Assembly (NCBI GenBank): GCA_022571575.1 | Contig: JACZXN010000078.1 | Coordinates: 1 to 7,257, forward strand | Reading direction: 5' to 3' | DNA: 7,257 bases | Origin: Chloroflexota bacterium | GTDB taxonomy: Bacteria > Chloroflexota > Dehalococcoidia > UBA3495 | Part shown: piece by piece, positions 1 through 5,217 of the stretch | How the letters are laid out: each line of letters starts with the position of its first letter | How positions within the stretch are numbered: position 1 is the stretch's first letter | The notes under the pieces: model-generated | The model's database searches: none | The model's input: only the letters and a program-made list of their open reading frames with translations | Told to the model about the DNA's origin: nothing | Program-made: the position numbers and the translations under genes

Positions 1-18
1 CAGGGGTCAGGCCCGCTG

Positions 19-582
19 CTAAGATTCAGCCTTGGCGGCGGCCGTTTCAGCCGCTTCCTCTGCATCTTCCTGGGCCTTAGCCCGCTGGGTTGGAGGTATC
101 CAGGCCGTTTCCTTCTGGAACTTGTGACCGATCTCCAGCAGCACGGGCAGGTCCACCCGGCTCCCGTTGCGGCTAAAGGTACTCATTTCGTGCTCGTGGG
201 TCATCACGATCGCGTCGAAATTACACACCTCGACGCAGATCCCGCATAGTATACACCGGTTGAGATTGATCTCGAAGCTATCGACGATCTTTCTACGGGA
301 GCTTTTCCCCTCTTCGTGAAGGGGGTTGTCCTTCATCGTCGACGACATGCACTGGGTTGGGCATTGACGGATGCAGACCATGCAACTGGTGCAGAACGGC
401 TCATCCACGTCGCCGTCCCAGGTTAGGGCGGGGAAACCCATGAACCGGTCCTTAACCGGGGTGGGCTCGTCTCGGCGCCGCAGCAGATTGCCGCTGTCCG
501 GGTATTGGCGGGTCACCGGCGCCCGCAACCCTTTCATGGTGGACACCAGGGTCAAAACCAACCCTTTCAGGCTGTTAAGCAT
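19..582 (-). CDS. nuoI: NADH-quinone oxidoreductase subunit I (8Fe ferredoxin subunit)
   Basis: NuoI carries two 4Fe-4S clusters that pass electrons to cluster N2 in NuoB, in the part of the complex I peripheral arm that sits on the membrane. The 187-residue product has two CxxCxxCxxxC motifs, C64-C67-C70-C74 (followed by Pro) and C110-C113-C116-C120. C120 is followed by Asn121, where two-cluster ferredoxins normally have Pro. The N-terminal 25 residues are amphipathic and could lie along the membrane. The last 20 or so residues form an Ala/Glu-rich tail, probably disordered. The ATG directly follows the nuoH stop (TAAATG) and has a strong ribosome site, GGGAGG, at 590-595, which fixes the start. 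No further start codon is visible before position 1, so the next gene, expected to be nuoJ, lies outside. Family assignment is secure. Confidence 0.96.
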   Translation of the reverse strand: MLNSLKGLVLTLVSTMKGLRAPVTRQYPDSGNLLRRRDEPTPVKDRFMGFPALTWDGDVDEPFCTSCMVCIRQCPTQCMSSTMKDNPLHEEGKSSRRKIVDSFEINLNRCILCGICVEVCNFDAIVMTHEHEMSTFSRNGSRVDLPVLLEIGHKFQKETAWIPPTQRAKAQEDAEEAAETAAAKAES

Positions 583-1755
583 TTAGTTTCCTCCCGCCTG
601 GGCCTGCGTCGATTCCGGGTTCGGCGCCCGGCGCTGGGCTTCCAGCGCTTTCTGCCTGCTCCGGACCTGGGCCACCAACCGCTTGGGGCCGGTCAAACGC
701 TGGTAGATCAGGTAACCGACCACCAACAGCCCGGCCGACGACATGGCGGTGAGGGACCACGCCGGCCATCCGTAGAATTGGTACACGGCGGTCATAACAA
801 CCAATAGGAACGACATCGGGACCATGACCTTCCAGGCAAAGGCCATCAACTGGTCGATGCGCAGCCTCGGGAAGGTGCCGCGGATCCAGAAGATCACCAT
901 GATGACCAGGTAGACCTTGAACAGGAACCAGATGATCACCCAGTCGCCCGACAGCCACGGGCCGGACCAGCCGCCGAAGAACAGGATCACGGTGAGGGCG
1001 GCGATGGCGAAGGTGTTGATATATTCGGCCAGGAAGAAGACCGACCAGTGGGCCCCGCTGTATTCGACGAAGGGCCCGCCGACGATCTCGGACTCGGCGA
1101 AATAGATGTCGAAGGGGGTCCGGCCAACCTCGGCCAGACCGGCGATGAAAAAGATGACCAGCCCCAGGGGCTGCACCAGCATGAAGATGTAATCGTCCTG
1201 GGCGTTGACTATCTCCCTCATGTCCAGAGACTGGGCCAGCATGGCCACCGAGATGGCCACCATGATGATGGGTATCTCGTAGCTGATGAGCTGGGCCGCC
1301 GCCCGCAGGCCGCCAAGGGTGCCGTATTTGTTGGCCGAGCCCCAGCCCGCCAACACCAGGCCCAGGATGCCGACGACCGAGAAGGCGATGATATAGAAGA
1401 GGCCCAGGTCCAGGTTCTGTATCACCGCGTTCTGGGCGCCGGGGATGGTGACCCAGATCATGAACGCCGAGACGACGACGATGATGGGGGCGACCCAGAA
1501 GATGGCTTTCTCCGATGACGCCGGGATGATGTCCTCTTTCAGGATCAGTTTCAGGGCGTCGGCCATCGGCTGCATCAGCCCCATGGGGCCGGTTCGGGTG
1601 GGTCCCAAGCGCCGTTGGAGCCGCCCCAGGATCTTCCGTTCCAGCCAGGTCAACGACAGCACCACGATGGACAGGCCAGCGAACAGGAGAATCAGCCCGA
1701 CGACGATCCAGATGACGTCGTTCAGGGCGATGGCCAACAAGACAGGCTCCGGCAT
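583..1755 (-). CDS. nuoH: NADH-quinone oxidoreductase subunit H (membrane subunit)
   Basis: NuoH is the membrane subunit at the junction with the peripheral arm; it forms much of the quinone tunnel and the first proton-coupling path. The 390-residue product has about eight hydrophobic segments. The first family signature is near residues 47-74 (QRRLGPTRTGPMG, then KLILKED). The second is near 208-234, with PFD at 214-216, then A-E221-S-E223 and EYSG at 231-234. E160 in SYEIP matches a conserved loop glutamate. Phe219 lies where many homologues have Glu (in the E. coli sequence, the P-E-A-E-x-E stretch). The C-terminal tail after residue 355 is basic and then polar. The start ATG shares one base with the nuoD stop (TGATG) and has a strong GGAGGT site at 1765-1770, nine bases upstream. 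Length and motifs fit the family well. Confidence 0.97.
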   Translation of the reverse strand: MPEPVLLAIALNDVIWIVVGLILLFAGLSIVVLSLTWLERKILGRLQRRLGPTRTGPMGLMQPMADALKLILKEDIIPASSEKAIFWVAPIIVVVSAFMIWVTIPGAQNAVIQNLDLGLFYIIAFSVVGILGLVLAGWGSANKYGTLGGLRAAAQLISYEIPIIMVAISVAMLAQSLDMREIVNAQDDYIFMLVQPLGLVIFFIAGLAEVGRTPFDIYFAESEIVGGPFVEYSGAHWSVFFLAEYINTFAIAALTVILFFGGWSGPWLSGDWVIIWFLFKVYLVIMVIFWIRGTFPRLRIDQLMAFAWKVMVPMSFLLVVMTAVYQFYGWPAWSLTAMSSAGLLVVGYLIYQRLTGPKRLVAQVRSRQKALEAQRRAPNPESTQAQAGGN

Positions 1756-2885
1756 CAGCGGTCCACCTCCCCCAACACGATGTCCAAAGCCCCCAGGATG
1801 ACCACGGAGTCGGCGATCCAGGCGTCTTTCATCATGTGACGCAGGGCCGACAGGTTGCAGAAAGAGGGCGGCCGCACCTTGACCCTATAGGGCCGGTCGG
1901 TGCCGTCGCTGATCAGGTGGACGCCTATCTCTCCCCTGGGGTTCTCCGCCCGGACGTAGACCTCGCCGGCCGGCGGGCGGATCAAGCGCCGTCCCAGGGA
2001 CGAGACAACCTCGCCCTCAGGCAGTTGGTCCAGGGCCTGTTCGACGATCCGCATGGACTGGTAGATCTCCTGGATCCGCAGGTAATACCGGTCCCAACAG
2101 TCGCCGTCCAGCCCCACGGGCACGTCGAAGTCGAAGCGGTCGTACACCGAATAGGGCGCCGCCTTCCGCACGTCGTAGTCCACGCCCGACGCCCGCAGGC
2201 ACGGCCCGGTCATCCCGAAGTCGATGGCGTCTTCGGCGGAGATCACGGCGATGTCCTTCAACCTGGCCAGGAATATCTCGTTGAAACTGAGGAGTTTGTC
2301 CGACTCGTCGGTGTCTTTTTTGACCAGCTTCAACAGGTCCCGCACCTGGGGTACGAAGTCCTCAGGAACGTCCTCCTTCAGGCCGCCGATGCGGAAATAG
2401 TTGTGCATCATCCGGGCGCCGGAAACGGACTCGAACAGGCCCTGGATGCGCTCCCGCCCCCGGAAACAGAACATGGACGGTGTCATGGCGCCGGCGTCCA
2501 GTCCCATGGTGGCGATGAACAGCAGGTGGCTGGCGATCCGGTTCAGTTCGCAGAGGATGACCCGGATGTATTCGGACCGGTCCGAGACCTTCAGTCCCAT
2601 GAGCTTCTCAACCGCCCGGCAGTAGACGTGCTCGTTGTTGAAGTTGGCGATGTAGTCCATGCGGTCGAACAGGGTGATGACCTGGGCGTACTGTTCGCCC
2701 TCGCACAGCTTTTCCGATCCCCGGTGGAGGTAGCCGATGTGGGGCTCCACGTCCACGATTCTTTCGCCGTCCACCCACAGCACCATGCGGAAGACGCCAT
2801 GGGTCGAGGGATGCTGCGGCCCCATGTTCAGCAGCATCTCCACGGGTTCGGCATTGCGGATCGTGTCTCTGGAAACCTGGGTCAT
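1755..2885 (-). CDS. nuoD: NADH-quinone oxidoreductase subunit D (49 kDa, quinone-site subunit)
   Basis: NuoD, related to the large subunit of NiFe hydrogenases, forms the quinone head-group site together with NuoB. The 376-residue product begins with a short lead and then GPQHPSTHG at 22-30; H29 matches the quinone-site histidine. YLHRGSEKL is at 52-60, and DRMDY at 74-78 places Y78 at the quinone-site tyrosine. GPCLRASGVDYDVRK is at 227-241, GDCWDRYYLR at 261-270, PRGEIG at 316-321 (usually PKGE.G), and the usual end GEVDR at 372-376. It is a separate NuoD, not a NuoCD fusion. The ATG lies two bases after the stop of the upstream HicB-like gene, and I see no Shine-Dalgarno sequence before it, so its translation may depend on coupling to that gene. 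The next downstream ATG, Met17, lies too close to the quinone-site motif to be a better start. Confidence 0.97.
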   Translation of the reverse strand: MTQVSRDTIRNAEPVEMLLNMGPQHPSTHGVFRMVLWVDGERIVDVEPHIGYLHRGSEKLCEGEQYAQVITLFDRMDYIANFNNEHVYCRAVEKLMGLKVSDRSEYIRVILCELNRIASHLLFIATMGLDAGAMTPSMFCFRGRERIQGLFESVSGARMMHNYFRIGGLKEDVPEDFVPQVRDLLKLVKKDTDESDKLLSFNEIFLARLKDIAVISAEDAIDFGMTGPCLRASGVDYDVRKAAPYSVYDRFDFDVPVGLDGDCWDRYYLRIQEIYQSMRIVEQALDQLPEGEVVSSLGRRLIRPPAGEVYVRAENPRGEIGVHLISDGTDRPYRVKVRPPSFCNLSALRHMMKDAWIADSVVILGALDIVLGEVDR

Positions 2886-2887
2886 GA

Positions 2888-3247
2888 TTATTCGGACGGA
2901 CGGCCGATGAACCGGATCTTGGGATCTGGGGCCGGCTCTACTTCGTTGCTCATCCAGAGCTCGCCATTCCCGTCATCCATGAAGTAGAACCCGGCTTCGA
3001 TCAGGGTCTCGTCCAGCGCCTCCAATTTATCGCAGTCTTCCAAGTATTCCGCCACCTGGCGGCGCAGGGCGTTCTTCGCGTCCTCCGCCGTGTCGCCGAA
3101 CCCGGTGATCAGCAACTCGGGACATACTGCCTCGTAACCGGTCCCGGCCCTTGATTCTTCGATCCGGTAGACGATGCGGTCGAACGACGGTTGCTTGGCG
3201 GATTTGCTTTTTCCCGCCCCGGATTTCGGTTTTTTAGCCACGCTCAC
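2888..3247 (-). CDS. HicB-like small protein in complex I operon (second copy)
   Basis: A 119-residue acidic protein with a basic lead: residues 1-20 are Lys-rich (KKPKSGAGKSKSAK). Residues 24-75 fit the HicB antitoxin-like fold: a beta strand (RIVYRIEE), then YEAVCPELLITGFGDTAEDA, where HicB proteins have a PDLPG-x-x-x-x-GDT-x-x-EA pattern, then a helix. The PDLPG element is degenerate. From Y38 to D108 it aligns without gaps to Y17-D87 of the upstream gene, with 20 of 71 identities, including EAG/DAG and EPAPD near the C-terminus. No HicA toxin gene is adjacent, and no DNA-binding domain is obvious after the fold. The start is GTG and overlaps the upstream stop by four bases (GTGA); a second in-frame GTG lies two codons on, at 3239-3241. 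Ribosome-site support is weak for both. The stop is two bases before nuoD. The function is unknown; a role with complex I is inferred from position only. Confidence 0.83.
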   Translation of the reverse strand: MSVAKKPKSGAGKSKSAKQPSFDRIVYRIEESRAGTGYEAVCPELLITGFGDTAEDAKNALRRQVAEYLEDCDKLEALDETLIEAGFYFMDDGNGELWMSNEVEPAPDPKIRFIGRPSE

Positions 3248-3513
3248 TCGCCGTCGGGCGCTGGCTCCGCCTCGACAAACTCCAACTGGAGTTCCGTCTC
3301 CTCATCGACGCCGAGATAGCCGGCGTCGGCCAGAACGCCGCCCAGGGTGTCGGTGCCATCGTGGGCCTCGATCCAGGCCCGCATGGTCTGGATCAGGTCG
3401 TCTTGGGCGGCTTCCAGGGATTCGCCCTCCCCTTCCAAGCCCAGATCTTCGATCCGCACCACGTACCGGGCCTCCTCGCGGTCTATCTTGGCCGTCAAGA
3501 CCAACGTGTCCAT
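3244..3513 (-). CDS. HicB-like small protein in complex I operon (first copy)
   Basis: An 89-residue, strongly acidic protein. It begins with a beta strand (LVLTAKID), then ARYVVRIEDLGLEGEGESLEA, which resembles the second and third strands of the HicB fold (YVA..PDL.G....G.T..EA), then a helix at about 33-50. The C-terminal half is LGGVLADAGYLG followed by an acidic strand and EPAPDGE. The same C-terminal layout is found in the next gene, so the two appear to be tandem duplicates. The ATG lies six bases after the nuoC stop, with an AGAGG site very close to it. The end overlaps the next gene by four bases. There is no HicA partner, and proteins of this fold without a toxin often have unknown roles. 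HicB-like fold assignment is from the pattern of strands and the G-x-S/T-x-E-A motif, not from a profile search. Confidence 0.82.
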   Translation of the reverse strand: MDTLVLTAKIDREEARYVVRIEDLGLEGEGESLEAAQDDLIQTMRAWIEAHDGTDTLGGVLADAGYLGVDEETELQLEFVEAEPAPDGE

Positions 3514-3519
3514 AATCCT

Positions 3520-4125
3520 CTAAAACTCCTGGTATTCGTTGAACGGAAAATCCCTGCGCCCCGGATACCCCTCGAACCCCTCGTATAGCAGCAGGGGGGC
3601 CAGGTTTGGATGGCCGTCGAAGCTCACGCCGAAGAGGTCGTGGGCCTCTCTCTCATACCAATCGGCGGCCCGCCACACCGGGGTAACCGACGGGACGGTG
3701 GCGTCTGAGTAGGGCACATCGGTGCGCAGGACCAAGGTGCGCTCCGGTTCCAAGGACTGGAGCACATAGACCATCTGAAGATATTCGGAGTAATCCACGC
3801 AGCTCATGCAGAGCAGCATCTTGGCTGCGATACGGGGGTCGTCCTTGATCAACCGGCAGGCTTGCAGGGTGTGTTTCTTCTCGATGCTCACCTGGGGGAT
3901 ATCGTCCAGCGCGCCGGGCTGGGGGTCAAATTCCTTGAGGACCTCCAGATAAACGTCCAGCAACTCCCTTCCCGCGGGAGTCAGGGCCGCCAGTGGGTCG
4001 GCGGCCGGTTTTTCTTCGCCGTGGCCGACTGGCTTGGGAGTCTCCGTCGCCGCCGTTGGCCCGGTCGCCGCTGTCGGCTCGGTAGACTCTGGGGTGGTTT
4101 CCTGATTCTCTTCGTTCTCGGCCAC
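3520..4125 (-). CDS. nuoC: NADH-quinone oxidoreductase subunit C (30 kDa subunit)
   Basis: NuoC is a structural subunit of the connecting module of complex I and has no cofactor. The 201-residue product has the family signature near its C-terminus: YERE at 157-160, AHDLFGVSF at 161-169, GHP at 171-173 and GRRDFPF at 189-195 (often LRKDFP in relatives). Residues 1-44 are a low-complexity lead rich in Glu, Thr, Pro and Ala, with a short internal repeat (TAATGP, TAATETP). The folded domain seems to begin at about residue 45. The start is GTG and shares one base with the nuoB stop (TAGTG). A GGGA sequence just upstream is the only possible ribosome site. A later start would remove the lead, but no better ribosome site is apparent. 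The identity is clear; the exact start is less so. Confidence 0.95.
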   Translation of the reverse strand: MAENEENQETTPESTEPTAATGPTAATETPKPVGHGEEKPAADPLAALTPAGRELLDVYLEVLKEFDPQPGALDDIPQVSIEKKHTLQACRLIKDDPRIAAKMLLCMSCVDYSEYLQMVYVLQSLEPERTLVLRTDVPYSDATVPSVTPVWRAADWYEREAHDLFGVSFDGHPNLAPLLLYEGFEGYPGRRDFPFNEYQEF

Positions 4126-4664
4126 TATTTCCCGGCGTCCCGCATGATCTTTTCTTGGAGCTTCAGGAAACCGTACAACAGCGCTTCGGGCCGGGGCGGA
4201 CAGCCCGGCACGTAGACATCGACTGGAACGATGTGGTCGACGCCCATCACCACGGAATAGGAGCGGTAGTAGGGGCCGCCGTTGGTGGCGCAGCTACCCA
4301 TGGCGATCACCCACTTGGGCTCGGGCATCTGCTCGTAGAGCAGGCGGATGGGGTCGGCCATCTTCTTGACCACCGTGCCCGACACGATCATCACATCCGA
4401 CTGCCGCGGCGAAGGCCAGGTGACCACGCCGAAGCGGTCGAAGTCGTAGTGGGCCATGTAGGTCGACATCATCTCGATGGCGCAGCAGGCCAGTCCGAAG
4501 GAAAGGGTCCAGAGGGAGGACTTGCGCGCCATGGCGAACAGTTTGTCGGTGGAGGTGGTGATGACGCCCGGTATCTTCCCGGCGGTGACCTGGTCGTACA
4601 GACTGGGGCCGGGTTGGTTGCCGGTTCCCCCCGTTCCCCCGGGCCCTATTATCATTTCTCCCAT
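4125..4664 (-). CDS. nuoB: NADH-quinone oxidoreductase subunit B (cluster N2 subunit)
   Basis: NuoB binds the terminal 4Fe-4S cluster N2, which reduces quinone. The four expected cysteines are present: the adjacent pair C60-C61 ([10 protein letters not shown]), C125 (GSCA) and C155 (PGCPPRPEA). [14 protein letters not shown] is at 85-98. Trp84 lies just before it, where many homologues have Arg (R-x-SPRQ). The first 20 residues are Gly/Pro-rich and poorly conserved in character. The start at 4664 overlaps nuoA by 13 bases and has AAGGGG seven bases upstream. An in-frame ATG three codons on, at 4655, would give the common ATGA overlap with the nuoA stop and has GGGAG very close upstream, so either start is possible. 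Family identity is secure. Confidence 0.96.
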   Translation of the reverse strand: MGEMIIGPGGTGGTGNQPGPSLYDQVTAGKIPGVITTSTDKLFAMARKSSLWTLSFGLACCAIEMMSTYMAHYDFDRFGVVTWPSPRQSDVMIVSGTVVKKMADPIRLLYEQMPEPKWVIAMGSCATNGGPYYRSYSVVMGVDHIVPVDVYVPGCPPRPEALLYGFLKLQEKIMRDAGK

Positions 4665-5053
4665 TCGAGGACCCCTTTTCTCCAGGCGTAGACGATGGCG
4701 AAGAAGAGCACTCCCAGGAACATCATCATGGCGTAGAAGGGGAGTGAGTTGGCCTGGTTTATCTTTTCATCCATGAAGATCACGGCCCAGGGAAAGAGGA
4801 AAACCGCTTCAACATCGAAGATCAAGAACAGGATGGCGAAGATATAGAACCGGACGTTGATGTTGGACCAATTGTAGGGCGTGGGCGGGATGCCGCATTC
4901 GTAGGTGGTCAGTTTGGCGTCGGAGTGACGCCGGGCGGAGAGGATGCGGGAGGCGGTGAACATTCCGACGATGGCCAATGTGGCGACCACCGCGGATAAT
5001 GCCACCGCGGTCCAGTTCTGCGTGAACACTTCGGGGCTAAATGCTTGGACCAT
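4652..5053 (-). CDS. nuoA: NADH-quinone oxidoreductase subunit A (membrane subunit)
   Basis: NuoA is a small membrane subunit that wraps around NuoH near the quinone tunnel. The 133-residue product has three hydrophobic segments, at about 14-36, 66-92 and 105-124. The loop after the first contains YECG at 51-54, whose Cys marks the conserved loop that moves in the active/deactive transition in mitochondrial homologues. The second segment carries NVRFY, then FDVE at 79-82 and FLFPWA at 85-90. It is the first gene of the nuo operon, behind a strong promoter. No Shine-Dalgarno sequence lies before the ATG, and an in-frame TAG seven codons upstream (22-base pairs of context, no other ATG, GTG or TTG between) limits the start to this codon. 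Translation is therefore probably unaided or structure-dependent. Confidence 0.95.
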   Translation of the reverse strand: MVQAFSPEVFTQNWTAVALSAVVATLAIVGMFTASRILSARRHSDAKLTTYECGIPPTPYNWSNINVRFYIFAILFLIFDVEAVFLFPWAVIFMDEKINQANSLPFYAMMMFLGVLFFAIVYAWRKGVLEWEK

Positions 5054-5063
5054 TATCGTGGGG

Positions 5064-5103
5064 AAAAAGACCTACCACCGCAGCGTCGGCAGGGTGCCGG
5101 TGG
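5064..5103 (-). promoter_or_regulatory. nuoA leader hairpin followed by T-run (possible attenuator)
   Basis: In the transcript direction the leader has CCACCG (5098-5103), a 17-base loop and CGGTGG (5075-5080), a perfect six-base-pair GC-rich stem. Four bases later comes TCTTTTT (5064-5070), which ends about ten bases before the nuoA ATG. The order, stem then T-run, resembles a weak intrinsic terminator, so it could act as an attenuator. The loop is long for a terminator, so it may also be only a leader stem that affects ribosome access. Seen directly in the sequence; the role is inferred. Confidence 0.35.
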
Positions 5104-5133
5104 ATTGGTTTAAATAGACTCAACGGTGCTCAA

Positions 5134-5163
5134 AATATACCATTGGCCACCAAAGAGTGTCAA
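5134..5163 (-). promoter_or_regulatory. sigma-70-type promoter for the nuo operon
   Basis: On the minus strand, TTGACA at 5158-5163 matches the -35 consensus in all six bases. TATATT at 5134-5139 matches the -10 consensus in five of six, with an 18-base spacer. The expected start of transcription is near 5127, giving a leader of about 70 bases before nuoA. The spacer contains TTGGTGGCCAA, a small inverted repeat that could be a binding site but may be chance. It is the best promoter match in the window and sits in the only intergenic region over 100 bases. Confidence 0.72.
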
Positions 5164-5217
5164 CGAAATTCGACGCGCGGCGTAGCCACATTCCGTCGGC
5201 ACGTTCAGTCTGGAAAA

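Noticed and set aside
1048..1518. Plus-strand open frame of 156 codons within nuoH
   Set aside because: The translation is a repetitive Asp/His/Gly-rich string that mirrors hydrophobic codons of nuoH on the other strand; there is no sign of a gene.
1836..2987. A 383-codon open frame on the plus strand opposite nuoD
   Set aside because: It is antisense to the unmistakable nuoD and the HicB-like gene. Its product is rich in His, Gly, Val and Asp without any recognisable motif, as expected from the complement of a GC-rich gene.
2888..3513. A HicAB toxin-antitoxin module
   Set aside because: Neither small gene has the HicA double-stranded RNA-binding-like pattern with its catalytic His (typically GSH near residue 20-30); both look like the HicB side and are tightly joined to nuo genes.
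5164..5217. Possible intrinsic terminator after the CinA-like gene
   Set aside because: CGACG and CGTCG can pair across an 18-base interval (with an inner GGCTACGCC), but the stem is short and no T-run follows, so termination is not supported.
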